Assembly: GCF_003634315.1 (NCBI RefSeq)
Contig: NZ_RBXL01000001.1
Location: 666,501-730,500, forward strand
Direction of reading: 5' to 3'
Length of the DNA stretch: 64,000 nucleotides
Origin: Thiocapsa rosea
Lineage (GTDB): Bacteria; Pseudomonadota; Gammaproteobacteria; Chromatiales; Chromatiaceae
Each line of letters opens with the position of its first letter. The stretch's first letter is position 1. A model generated the notes under the pieces. It did no database searches and was not told where the DNA came from. It worked only from the letters and a program-made list of their open reading frames with translations. The position numbers were made by a program, and so were the translations under genes. Shown here in pieces: positions 48,742 through 62,055 of the stretch.

Positions 48742-51700
48742 ATGGCAGGCATGAAGATCCTGCACGCGTTCTGGCTTCCGGAGAAGAGCCCCGACTTTAT
48801 ACAGTCGGGGACGTTGCGCCTCTGGTGCGAAACCGACCGGGCCGATTCCGACAACCCGGAACCGACATCGGCCCGCCACCCCTGCCAGTTGCCGCAAACG
48901 GATTGGCCGGCGCTGATCGAGGGTCTCGGGCTCGCGAGCGCAGGGATGACACTCAAGCCGACCCCCGGCATCGTGCTTCTGCCGAGCCAAGGCGCGAGAC
49001 CGCTTCCTTGCCCCGAGCTCGCCAAGGCCCTGCCGGAGCCCCTGGATGTCTCCGGGGCGACGCTGCGCACCTGGGAGGTCGACACCATCCCGCTGGAGCG
49101 GCCCATCAAGCAGCTCGGCGACATGCACTATCTGGCAGCCTTTGGCGTCGACAACCTGGAGCCGGGCAGCGACTTTCTTTTCTGGTACTGGTTCACGCAG
49201 GCGCTGAAGCAACGGCTGCTGCGCGATCAATATCTTCCGGCGCTGCGTTATCGTCAGCCGCCGACCCCGAAAGGCAAGGGCAAACGCACAACACCGGCGC
49301 CCGAGATCTACGGCGCTTGGCAGTGGGCAGCGGGCGACGACGACCCCTTGATCGCCACAGCGGTGGAGCGCATGCCCGCGGCCTGCGGCGCTGGCCTCGG
49401 TGTCGGTCCCATCGTCCGCCAAAGTGGCGGCCGGGACGCGGGTCCGCCCGTGCACGGACAAGAGTGGTTCGAGCCCGCCAGTTTGCTGCAGCACTGCGCG
49501 CAGGTGCTGCTCGACCACGTGGTTCGACAAACCAAGTGGCCGGCAGCATTCCAAAAGCGCGCCGACGCGACCCTCATCGCGCCCTGCCTGGTGCCCACAC
49601 CCGCCGCTGCCCGCTGGACACCCTCCACGCCGGACCCGTCGGCCGGACTGGAGATGCAACGCCGGTGGCTGGCGTGGCGCGACCGCATCATCGGCGGCGA
49701 ACGCAACGCCACCTTCCGCCTGGGCTTTCAACTCGCGGAGCCACCGACCGACGATGAACGCGGGCAAGATCGGGACCCCAGCGGCGGCCATGACGGCGAC
49801 CATCGCGACCAATGGCGCCTGCACTTCGTTGCCGTCGCCGCCGACGACCCCTCGCACCGCTTGGCGCTGGCGGACTACTGGGCCGCCTCGAAATCGCAGC
49901 GTGCCGCGCATCGGTCACGCTTGGGTGCCGACTTCGAACAGGTCCTGCTACTGAATCTCGGACTCGCCGCGCGCATGGTGCCGATGCTTTGGGGCGGACT
50001 CGACAGCGCCGAGCCGCAGTCCGTGGGGTTGGACCTGGACAGCGCCTTCACCTTCCTGAAGGAATCCGCCTGGGTACTCGAAGACGCCGGCTACAGCGTC
50101 ATCGTGCCGGCCTGGTGGACGCCCAAGGGCCGCCAGCGCTTCAAACTGCGGCTGCGCCCGTCCGCGGCCAAGCCTGGAGCAAGCGCCGGCGCCAGCCCGG
50201 GTGCGGGTCACGTCAACCTGTCCAACCTGATCCAATACCGCTACGACCTGGCCATCGGCGATGAGACCCTGAGCGCCGAGGAATGGCAACAGTTGGTCGA
50301 GGCCAAGACGCCGCTGGTGCGCTTCCGCGGCCAATGGGTCGAGCTTGACCGGGACAAGATGCAGGAGATGCTCGCCTTCTGGCGCGAGCACGGCAGCGAG
50401 ATGCCGAGCATGAGCCTGCAGGAGATCCTGCAACGCACCGCCGAGGACGACGCCTTCGAGGTCGATCCCGACGCCGCCCTCGCCACAATGCTGGAGCGAC
50501 TGCGCAACCAGAGCCGGCTGCAGCCGGTCGAGACCCCGGCGGGCCTGCACGCCGAGCTGCGCGACTACCAGAAGCGCGGCCTGGCCTGGCTCGGCTTCCT
50601 CGAAGGTCTGGGGCTGAACGGCTGTCTGGCCGACGACATGGGGCTGGGCAAGACCATGCAGGTCATTGCCCGGCTCGTTCAGGAACGTGCCGGGGCGGAC
50701 CCGATCGCGCCGACCCTGTTGGTCGCGCCGACTTCGGTCATCGGCAACTGGCAGAAAGAAGTCGAACGCTTCGCGCCGAGCCTCGGCACCTGGATTCACC
50801 ACGGCGCCAAACGCGAGCAAGACATCGAAGCGTTCAAGGCACAGGCCGCCAAGCACGACCTCATCATCACCTCTTACGCCCTGGTCCGCCGCGACCAAAA
50901 GCTGCTGGCCGGTGTGGACTGGCACCGCGTGGTGCTCGACGAGGCGCAAAACATCAAGAATCCGAAGGCCGACCAGACCCGCGCCGTGTGCAAGCTCCAG
51001 GCCCGGCATCGTCTTGCGCTGACCGGAACGCCGGTGGAAAACCGGCTGACCGACCTCTGGTCCATCTTCAACTTCGCCAATCCCGGCTATCTCGACACCC
51101 AGCCACGCTTTCGCAAACGCTTCGAGCTGCCGGTGCAGCGCGACAACGACCCGGTGCAGACCGCGACCCTCAAGCGCCTGGTGGAGCCCTTCATCCTGCG
51201 CCGCGTGAAGAGCGACAAATCCATCATCGCCGACCTGCCGGACAAGCTCGAGGCCATCGCCTACTGCAATCTCAGCCGCGAGCAAGCGGCACTGTATGAA
51301 TCGGTGGTGCGCGACGTCGAACAGCAGCTCGAAGAGAAGACCGGCATCGAGCGCCAGGGCCTGATGCTGTCCACGCTGATGCGCCTGAAGCAGATCTGCA
51401 ACCACCCGGCGCAGTTCCTTCAGGACGGCAGTGCCTTCACCGCCGCGCGCTCGCACAAGCTCGAACGCCTGCAGGCGATGCTCGAAGAGGCCATGGCCGA
51501 GGGCGACAGCGTACTGATCTTCTCCCAGTTCACCGAGATCGGCGAGCAGCTCGAACGCATGCTGCGCCGCGAGAGTCATTACAACACCTATTATCTGCAC
51601 GGCGGCACCTCGCGTGCCCGGCGCGAGCAGATGATCGACGCCTTCCAGGACCCGGACGGCGAGCCGTCGGTGTTCGTCCTCTCGCTGAAGGCCGGCGGCG

Positions 51701-51993
51701 TCGGCATCACGCTGACCAAGGCCAATCACGTCTTCCACTTCGACCGTTGGTGGAATCCGGCCGTCGAGGATCAGGCCAGCGATCGCGCCTACCGCATCGG
51801 CCAGCAAAAGACGGTGTTCGTGCACAAGTTCGTGACGCTAGGCACCCTGGAGGAGCGCATCGACGCCATGATCCAGGACAAAAAGGCCCTGGCCGGCGCC
51901 ATCGTCGGCAGCGACGAGTCCTGGCTGACGCAACTCGACAACGACCGCTTCAAAGACCTGATCCGCCTCAATCGCCAGGCGGTGATGGGCTGA
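48742..51993 (+). CDS. SNF2-family DEAD/DEAH-type helicase with SNF2-associated N-terminal domain
   Basis: 1083 residues. The N-terminal half (about 1-540) is the helicase-associated domain seen in bacterial SNF2 proteins, ending in LSAEEWQQLVEAKTPLVRFRGQWVELD. The SNF2 core has DDMGLGKTMQ (Walker A about 630-639), LDEAQNIKN (about 732), LTGTPVENRL, and motifs V-VI in SLKAGGVGITLTKANHVFHFDRWWNP and DRAYRIGQQ. Such proteins translocate on double-stranded DNA and remodel protein-DNA complexes; bacterial roles include transcription recycling and, in some operons, phage defence. A SWIM zinc-finger gene follows after 22 bases. A second possible start is ATG 48751. No clear ribosome site. Confidence 0.92.
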   Translation: MAGMKILHAFWLPEKSPDFIQSGTLRLWCETDRADSDNPEPTSARHPCQLPQTDWPALIEGLGLASAGMTLKPTPGIVLLPSQGARPLPCPELAKALPEPLDVSGATLRTWEVDTIPLERPIKQLGDMHYLAAFGVDNLEPGSDFLFWYWFTQALKQRLLRDQYLPALRYRQPPTPKGKGKRTTPAPEIYGAWQWAAGDDDPLIATAVERMPAACGAGLGVGPIVRQSGGRDAGPPVHGQEWFEPASLLQHCAQVLLDHVVRQTKWPAAFQKRADATLIAPCLVPTPAAARWTPSTPDPSAGLEMQRRWLAWRDRIIGGERNATFRLGFQLAEPPTDDERGQDRDPSGGHDGDHRDQWRLHFVAVAADDPSHRLALADYWAASKSQRAAHRSRLGADFEQVLLLNLGLAARMVPMLWGGLDSAEPQSVGLDLDSAFTFLKESAWVLEDAGYSVIVPAWWTPKGRQRFKLRLRPSAAKPGASAGASPGAGHVNLSNLIQYRYDLAIGDETLSAEEWQQLVEAKTPLVRFRGQWVELDRDKMQEMLAFWREHGSEMPSMSLQEILQRTAEDDAFEVDPDAALATMLERLRNQSRLQPVETPAGLHAELRDYQKRGLAWLGFLEGLGLNGCLADDMGLGKTMQVIARLVQERAGADPIAPTLLVAPTSVIGNWQKEVERFAPSLGTWIHHGAKREQDIEAFKAQAAKHDLIITSYALVRRDQKLLAGVDWHRVVLDEAQNIKNPKADQTRAVCKLQARHRLALTGTPVENRLTDLWSIFNFANPGYLDTQPRFRKRFELPVQRDNDPVQTATLKRLVEPFILRRVKSDKSIIADLPDKLEAIAYCNLSREQAALYESVVRDVEQQLEEKTGIERQGLMLSTLMRLKQICNHPAQFLQDGSAFTAARSHKLERLQAMLEEAMAEGDSVLIFSQFTEIGEQLERMLRRESHYNTYYLHGGTSRARREQMIDAFQDPDGEPSVFVLSLKAGGVGITLTKANHVFHFDRWWNPAVEDQASDRAYRIGQQKTVFVHKFVTLGTLEERIDAMIQDKKALAGAIVGSDESWLTQLDNDRFKDLIRLNRQAVMG

Positions 51994-52015
51994 TGCAGCG
52001 ATAGGCGACGACAAC

Positions 52016-52864
52016 ATGAGCAACCCGGGCAGAACCTGGTGGGGGAGCCGCTTCCTGGCGGCATTGGAAGGCTTCACGGACAGCGGCCGCTTGGAGCGCG
52101 GACGCGCCTACAGCAGCGACAGTCGTATCCTCGAGTTCGCCATCGTCGACGGCATGGTGACGGCGACCGTGCGCGGCAACATCAACCCCTACTTCGGCGT
52201 CTACAAAGAGCCGAAGTACAAAACCCGTATCCAGATGACCCCGTTGGCCGCGGACGCCTGGGCCCGCGCGATCGCCCGGATCGGCAGTCGCGCCGGACTG
52301 GTCGCACGCCTGTCGATGAACGAGATGCCGGACGACATCGAGTCCGCGTTTGCCGGAAAAGGCAAAGGCACCGGCACTGGCCTGCTGCCGCGCAATCGCC
52401 AGGACTTCAAGCTCACCGACTGCTCCTGCCCCGACAGCGCCAACCCTTGCAAGCACATCGCCGGGGTCTATTACAGGCTGGCCCACCAACTCGATCACGA
52501 CCCCTTCCTGCTGTTCGAATTGCGTGGTCTCGGCCGAGAGCAACTGCGCAAGGCCCTCGCCAAAACCCCGCTCGGCAACGCACTGCACGGGCTCGCCGAG
52601 ACCGACAAACCGGAGCCAGTCGCAACCGACAGCTACTTCACCCGGCCCCAGCCCACGAGCGCATCACCCGACTATCACGCCTTTTGGCACGGCACCAAGC
52701 GCCTGCCGCGCGAGCTACCGCCGATGCGCGCCGCCGAGGTGCCGGCCATCCTGATCCGCAAAGGCGGCGACTATCCCGCGTTCTGGGACAGGGATGCCTC
52801 GTTCGTCGCACTCATGGAGGAGCTGTACCTGCGGGTACGCGAGAAAAACAAGACCCTGCTTTAA
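52016..52864 (+). CDS. SWIM zinc-finger protein
   Basis: 282 residues. The SWIM motif CxC...CxH is complete: Cys136, Cys138, Cys145 and His147 (DCSCPDSANPCKHIAGVYY). The N-terminal part has the conserved RLERGRAYSSDSRI and TVRGN blocks of SWIM proteins paired with SNF2 helicases. SWIM domains bind DNA or proteins. The gene is 22 bases after the SNF2 gene and surely in its operon; the pair probably acts together on DNA. CTT-TAA at the end places the stop inside a dispersed repeat unit. Confidence 0.92.
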   Translation: MSNPGRTWWGSRFLAALEGFTDSGRLERGRAYSSDSRILEFAIVDGMVTATVRGNINPYFGVYKEPKYKTRIQMTPLAADAWARAIARIGSRAGLVARLSMNEMPDDIESAFAGKGKGTGTGLLPRNRQDFKLTDCSCPDSANPCKHIAGVYYRLAHQLDHDPFLLFELRGLGREQLRKALAKTPLGNALHGLAETDKPEPVATDSYFTRPQPTSASPDYHAFWHGTKRLPRELPPMRAAEVPAILIRKGGDYPAFWDRDASFVALMEELYLRVREKNKTLL

Positions 52865-52946
52865 ACCGCGTCCAGAGCGACATGCGTCATTTTCATTTTG
52901 TGTCCAGCGTCGGAGACGTCCTTGCTCTTGGCGAGACGCGGTTTAG
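52861..52946. repeat. Dispersed palindromic unit, beta-like reversed, overlapping the SWIM gene stop
   Basis: 86 bp from TTAAACCGCG to CGCGGTTTAG. The left portion (GTCCAGAGCGACATG-GTCATTTTCA) matches the reversed beta unit at 39394; the right half has diverged. Confidence 0.8.
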
Positions 52947-52969
52947 AGTTTAATTTTTTTTGCACTTGA

Positions 52970-53023
52970 ACCCGCGCTGGCGCCGACAAATGGCGCATAC
53001 CGTGCGCACCGGGCGCGGTTTAA
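52970..53023. repeat. Truncated alpha unit, reversed
   Basis: Only about 54 bp: CGCTGGCGCCGAC, CGCATACCG-GCGC and the end CGCGGTTTAA. The left terminal repeat is missing. A T-run (TTTAATTTTTTTT) lies between it and the preceding beta-like unit. Confidence 0.6.
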
Positions 53024-53050
53024 GCAACATGCCCCGGCGGCAATGTTCGT

Positions 53051-53203
53051 GCCGACTAAAGTCGGCGTACCCAGGTGCCGGTTGAAACCGGCGAACCCAC
53101 ACCTGGGTACGCCGACTTGAGTCGGCCCCCCGGGAAGGCGGACTTCAGTCCGCTGGGTACGCCGACTTGAGTCGGCCCCTGGGGAGGCGGACTTCAGTCC
53201 GCC
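53051..53203. repeat. Cluster of six short palindromes downstream of the SNF2/SWIM pair
   Basis: GCCGACTAAAGTCGGC (53051), GCCGGTTGAAACCGGC (53077), GCCGACTTGAGTCGGC (53111 and 53161), GGCGGACTTCAGTCCGC (about 53138) and GGCGGACTTCAGTCCGCC (about 53186). Two nearly identical blocks, 53105-53154 and 53155-53203, show a tandem duplication of about 50 bp. Confidence 0.8.
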
Positions 53204-53216
53204 GTCTGCTGCGCCC

Positions 53217-53798
53217 CTACATCGAAATCCCGGCCAGCCCGCGAATGGCATCGCGATTGGTGCGAGACGTCGCCAGGGCCAACGCCGGGTGAGCCGGCAG
53301 CCATCGGTACTCGGTGTGCTCGCGCGGATCGAGACGGATGAAACGTCGCGTCTCCAGCACTAGGGCGAACCAATATTCGCGATTGAAGCAGACATTGGGG
53401 GCGTAGCGTTTCCGCCAGGCTTGGATGATGGGAAAGAGGTTCGAGTGGCGCAGATCGATCAGGGCGCCGCCGACCCGCAAGCCCGTTTCTTCGAAGACCT
53501 CGCGTGCGGCGGCGTGTCGCGGCGACTCGCCGAGCGCCAGGCTTCCGGTCACCGACTGCCAGAAGCCGGCGGGGCGGGTCCGCTTCAGCAGAAGAAACTC
53601 GCCGCCACGGGTGCAGATGACAACCAGCACCGATTGAGCGCGCTTGCGCGTCTCCTCCAACATGGGTAACGGCTCCAAGGTCTGATCATCGCTTTCGACG
53701 TCGAGCGCAACGCGCGGCGCCTCCTCGAACGGCGGCCCCGACCGGACGGCGTCGTCGACACCCGGCCCCGGCATCATCTCAGCCGCATCCACGGGCAT
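53217..53798 (-). CDS. nudB: Dihydroneopterin triphosphate diphosphatase
   Basis: Nudix hydrolase of folate synthesis that removes pyrophosphate from dihydroneopterin triphosphate. The Nudix box is complete: GSLALGESPRHAAAREVFEE followed by TGL. The flanking FWQSVTGS, HRYAP-like KRYAPNV and the C-terminal SRTNRDAI match E. coli NudB. ATG 53798 is 7 bases after the aspS stop, giving 193 residues, about 45 more than E. coli at the N-terminus; an internal ATG at 53663 (MLEETRKRAQSVLVVI) would give the usual length. The order aspS-nudB is conserved. Family is clear, the start is not. Confidence 0.88.
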   Translation of the reverse strand: MPVDAAEMMPGPGVDDAVRSGPPFEEAPRVALDVESDDQTLEPLPMLEETRKRAQSVLVVICTRGGEFLLLKRTRPAGFWQSVTGSLALGESPRHAAAREVFEETGLRVGGALIDLRHSNLFPIIQAWRKRYAPNVCFNREYWFALVLETRRFIRLDPREHTEYRWLPAHPALALATSRTNRDAIRGLAGISM

Positions 53799-53805
53799 CT
53801 TTGGC

Positions 53806-55584
<1,779 letters not shown>

Positions 55585-55687
55585 CGTCGTCTCGCCTCGT
55601 GTCTTCGCATCGAGCGACGCAAAAGCGCGTCGCTCGATCAGGTTTATTGCGTGATGGGGTGGGGAAAGATCGGTCGCCGCGTCCGGC

Positions 55688-56047
55688 TCACGCCGCGGGC
55701 TTTTTTTCGACCGGCTTTGGCTTCGGTTTTGGCGTGGCGCTCGCGTCCGGCTTCGCCGTGGTGGTGCCGCCCTTGTCGCCCGAGCCAGCGCCCGAGCCAG
55801 CAGCCGCACTGTCACCCGACTTGGTCTCCTTCTTCTCGCCGGTGTCGTGCAGATTCTTCTGGTTCGACTTTTTGAAGTCGGTCTCGTACCAACCGCCGCC
55901 CTTCAACCTGAAAGCCGCGGCGGAGATCTGTTTGCGCAGCGTCGGCTGGCCGCACGCGGGGCAGTCGACCAGGGGCGGATCGCTGATCTTCTGGATCTGC
56001 TCAAGCGCATGACCGCAACTCTCGCAGCGGTACTCGTAGATCGGCAT
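55688..56047 (-). CDS. FmdB-family zinc-ribbon protein
   Basis: 119 residues. The N-terminal zinc ribbon [16 protein letters not shown]...[11 protein letters not shown] has two CxxC pairs. The C-terminal half is low-complexity (Gly/Ser/Ala, then [13 protein letters not shown]), longer than most relatives. The family is often annotated as putative regulatory protein, and its function is unknown. GAGG lies 8-9 bases before the ATG. It is 103 bases upstream of aspS, a common pairing, and is divergent from vapBC. Confidence 0.9.
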   Translation of the reverse strand: MPIYEYRCESCGHALEQIQKISDPPLVDCPACGQPTLRKQISAAAFRLKGGGWYETDFKKSNQKNLHDTGEKKETKSGDSAAAGSGAGSGDKGGTTTAKPDASATPKPKPKPVEKKPAA

Positions 56048-56180
56048 CGTTCGTTCCTCGACAAAAGCAAGCTGGCGCCAATTATCAGGCGTTTCCGTAA
56101 AGAATGCATACCGCAGACGGGCGGATCAGCGACACGGGTCTCGTGCTACACTGATCCAGTGTACTCGCGCGGAGACGTTC

Positions 56181-56420
56181 ATGGCCAATCTGACGATCAC
56201 TGTCGACGACGAGGTTCTCAAGCAGGCGCGAATGCGCGCACTGGAAGAGAACAGCTCGGTCAACGCCATCCTGGGGCGCTATCTGCAGGACTACGCGCAA
56301 GCCGACGCGGCGCGACAGCGGCGCCAGGACGCGCTCGACGCCCTCCTTGCGTTAGCGCAGCAGTGCCGCTGCGGCCGCGCCGGAAAAACTTGGACGCGCG
56401 AGGATCTGCATGAGCGGTGA
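56181..56420 (+). CDS. VapB-type ribbon-helix-helix antitoxin
   Basis: 79 residues. The N-terminus MANLTITVDDEVLKQARMRALEENSSVNAILGRYL has the strand-helix-helix form of RHH antitoxins; the C-terminal part is basic and should wrap the toxin. GGAG lies 6-8 bases upstream of the ATG. It overlaps the PIN toxin gene by 11 bases, the standard antitoxin-first order, and presumably represses its own promoter in the 133-base divergent interval with fmdB. Confidence 0.85.
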   Translation: MANLTITVDDEVLKQARMRALEENSSVNAILGRYLQDYAQADAARQRRQDALDALLALAQQCRCGRAGKTWTREDLHER

Positions 56421-56853
56421 GATCCGTTTTCTCGACACCAATGTGCTGGTCTATGTCTTCGACGACGATGAGCCGGAAAAACAGGCAATCGCCGAGCGGA
56501 TCTTACGCGACGATTCCGGGATTCGGCTCAGCACCCAGGTGCTTGCAGAATTTTATGTCACGGTCACCCGCAAACTGGGGCGTCCGATGTCGCCCCAAGA
56601 CGGCTTAACCGCCGTGCGACACTTAAAGACCTATCCTGTCGCGATGATTACCCAAGACCTCGTCACCCGGGGCATCAGCCGCAGCATCGACTCGCGGATC
56701 TCCTTTTGGGACGGCCTGATCGTGGAGACCGCACTGGCCGAAAAGGCTCACTTGCTGATCACGGAAGACCTTCAGGACGGATGGACGATCGGGTCCATGC
56801 GGGTTTGGAATCCCTTCAAGTCCGCCGGCAACGACAATCCCCGGCCGTGCTGA
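56410..56853 (+). CDS. VapC-type PIN-domain toxin ribonuclease
   Basis: 147 residues. PIN acidic residues are in place: Asp9 (FLDTNVLVY), Glu47 (QVLAEFYVT), Asp101 (FWDGLIVETA) and Asp120 (LITEDLQDG). PIN toxins cleave tRNA or other RNA with a divalent metal. The frame is intact, so the toxin-antitoxin pair is likely functional. The ATG overlaps the antitoxin end. A short tail NDNPRPC extends past the fold. Confidence 0.9.
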   Translation: MSGEIRFLDTNVLVYVFDDDEPEKQAIAERILRDDSGIRLSTQVLAEFYVTVTRKLGRPMSPQDGLTAVRHLKTYPVAMITQDLVTRGISRSIDSRISFWDGLIVETALAEKAHLLITEDLQDGWTIGSMRVWNPFKSAGNDNPRPC

Positions 56854-56872
56854 GCAGCGAGTCAAACCGACG

Positions 56873-57727
56873 ATGACGTCGCCGACCAAGCGAACTATCC
56901 TCGTCACCGGCTGCTCCAGCGGCATCGGGCTCGCCTGCGCGCTGGGTCTGGCCGAACGCGACTGGCTGGTGATCGCCTCCGCGCGCAAGTCCGAAGACGT
57001 CTCCCGGCTGAAGGAGAAAGGTCTCACCGCCGTTCAACTCGACCTGGACGACCCCGAGAGTATCGCGAATGCACTCGCGCAGACCCTGGACATCAGCGGC
57101 GGACGGCTCGACGCACTCTTCAACAACGGTGCCTACGGACAACCGGGCGCGGTGGAGGATCTGACCCGAGACGTCCTGCGCGCCCAACTGGAGACGAACC
57201 TGCTCGGCTGGCACGATCTGACCTGCCGCGTCATCCCGATCATGCGCCGGCAAGGTCACGGCCGCATCGTGCAGAACAGTTCCATCCTCGGCGTCATCCC
57301 GCTCCCCTTTCGCGGCGCCTATGTCGCGAGCAAATATGCGCTGGAAGGGCTTACGGATACGCTGCGTCTGGAGCTACGCGGCAGCGGGATCTCGGTCTCC
57401 CTGATCCAGCCCGGCCCCATCCTGAGTCGCTTTCGAGACAACGCCTACCTCGCGCTAAAGGCGAACATCGACACCGAGCGCAGTGTCCACCACGACGCCT
57501 ACGCGCGTGCGGAGGAACGTCTGACCAAGGTAGGCGCCGCCCAGCCCTTCACCCTTCCGCCCGAGGCGGTGATGAAGAAGCTGATCCATGCCCTGGAAAG
57601 CCCACGCCCTCGGATTCGCTATGCGGTGACTTTCCCCACTCACCTCTTCGGCGTGCTCACCCGAATCCTGCCCGACAGCGCACTGGACTGGGTCATCGCA
57701 CGCATCTCACGCGGCGGTGCCGGCTAG
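56873..57727 (+). CDS. Short-chain dehydrogenase/reductase
   Basis: 284 residues. NAD(P)-binding motif TGCSSGIGLA (13-22), NNGAYG, Ser in QNSSILG and YVASK with catalytic Tyr and Lys; PGP (about 184) follows. It resembles E. coli YbbO-type reductases, including the C-terminal RIRYAVTFPTHLFGVLTRILPDSALDWVI block. The substrate is unknown; YbbO homologues reduce aldehydes or ketones. It is 19 bases after vapC on the same strand but unlikely to share function. Confidence 0.9.
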   Translation: MTSPTKRTILVTGCSSGIGLACALGLAERDWLVIASARKSEDVSRLKEKGLTAVQLDLDDPESIANALAQTLDISGGRLDALFNNGAYGQPGAVEDLTRDVLRAQLETNLLGWHDLTCRVIPIMRRQGHGRIVQNSSILGVIPLPFRGAYVASKYALEGLTDTLRLELRGSGISVSLIQPGPILSRFRDNAYLALKANIDTERSVHHDAYARAEERLTKVGAAQPFTLPPEAVMKKLIHALESPRPRIRYAVTFPTHLFGVLTRILPDSALDWVIARISRGGAG

Positions 57728-57775
57728 CAGCCCAGACCCACCCCCAACTGAGTTTCAAGGCATCGAGATCATCCT

Positions 57776-57895
<120 letters not shown>

Positions 57896-57945
57896 GTCGC
57901 TAAAGGAAGCGCATCCTTCCAACCCGCAAAAAAATAAACATCCGT

Positions 57946-58031
57946 TTAAACCGCGTCCCACCGACGCCGCAGAGATCAGCCGAGACCAACCTCACCACCG
58001 GCCATCACATATCCCGCCGGACGCGGTTTAA
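57946..58031. repeat. Dispersed palindromic unit overlapping the greA stop
   Basis: 86 bp from TTAAACCGCG to CGCGGTTTAA, perfect 10-bp inverted ends. The interior matches neither alpha nor beta. The greA TAA (58030-58028 on the minus strand) is in its right end. Confidence 0.85.
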
Positions 58032-58504
58032 ACGTACTTGACTTCCAGGATCTCGAACTCACGCACCCCTCCCGGCACCTGCACCGAGGTGACATCGCCT
58101 TCACTCTTGCCGATCAGACAGCGGGCAATGGGCGAGCCGACCGAGATCTTGCCCTGCTTCAGATCCGCTTCGTCCTCGCCGACGATCTGGAAGCTGTGCT
58201 CGATATCCTTGTCCAGCTCCAACACCTGCACGGTCGCGCCGAAGACGACCCGCCCGTTGGCGGCGAGCTGCGTCACGTCGATGATCTGGGCGTTCGCGAG
58301 CTTGCCCTCGATATCCTGAATACGCCCTTCGACGAAGCCCTGCTGCTCGCGTGCGGCATGGTACTCGGCGTTTTCCTTCAGATCGCCGTGCGCCCGCGCC
58401 TCGGCGATCGCCTCGATGATCCGGGGGCGCTCGATACGCTTGAGCCGCTCGAGCTCTTCGCGCAATTTCTCAGCGCCTCCGACAGTCAGAGGGACCTGAT
58501 TCAT
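58028..58504 (-). CDS. greA: Transcription elongation factor GreA
   Basis: Rescues backtracked RNA polymerase by stimulating transcript cleavage. 158 residues, the E. coli length. The N-terminal coiled coil has the acidic tip in [17 protein letters not shown], and the C-terminal domain has [28 protein letters not shown] precedes ATG 58504. It follows carB as in many gammaproteobacteria, but a strong terminator lies between, so it probably has its own promoter in the remaining interval. Confidence 0.97.
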   Translation of the reverse strand: MNQVPLTVGGAEKLREELERLKRIERPRIIEAIAEARAHGDLKENAEYHAAREQQGFVEGRIQDIEGKLANAQIIDVTQLAANGRVVFGATVQVLELDKDIEHSFQIVGEDEADLKQGKISVGSPIARCLIGKSEGDVTSVQVPGGVREFEILEVKYV

Positions 58505-58597
58505 GGGTGATTTCCTCGTCTGGATGCACCGCCTTCGTCACGGTCGCGGTTCGGGCCGGAGGCCCGCGGCGGGTCGGATCTTAGGGGTGTCGCATAG

Positions 58598-58629
58598 AAA
58601 AAGTCGCGGGCGCCGAAGGGCGCCCGCGA
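58598..58629 (-). terminator. Rho-independent terminator after carB
   Basis: On the minus strand TCGCGGGCGCC pairs with GGCGCCCGCGA (11 bp, 4-base loop), followed by CTTTTTCT, beginning 7 bases after the carB stop. Confidence 0.85.
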
Positions 58630-58635
58630 GGTCGG

Positions 58636-61845
<3,210 letters not shown>

Positions 61846-61862
61846 GGGGATTCATTCGCCGG

Positions 61863-62055
61863 TTAAACCGCGCCCAGCGCGGCATGCGATGTTTTTGGAT
61901 GGGATCGGCTCCGGCAGACTTGACGAGCGCTGGAGTCGGCGCGGTTTAAGAGATCAAAAGCGATATCCTTTTAAACCGCGCCCCCGGTAACGGCCGTGGA
62001 TGCACCAAACGTCGAACACACTCGAACATCAGCATCTCGCTCCGGGCGCGGTTTA
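61863..62055. repeat. Composite alpha+beta dispersed repeat filling the carA-carB gap
   Basis: Alpha 61863-61949, spacer 61950-61970, beta 61971-62055. The carA TAA (62055-62053 on the minus strand) lies in the beta end. The whole carA-carB interval except 17 bases is this element. Confidence 0.9.

Noticed and set aside
53051-53203. Second CRISPR array
   Set aside because: The palindromes differ in core sequence, are only 16-18 bp and lack uniform spacing; they are hairpin repeats.
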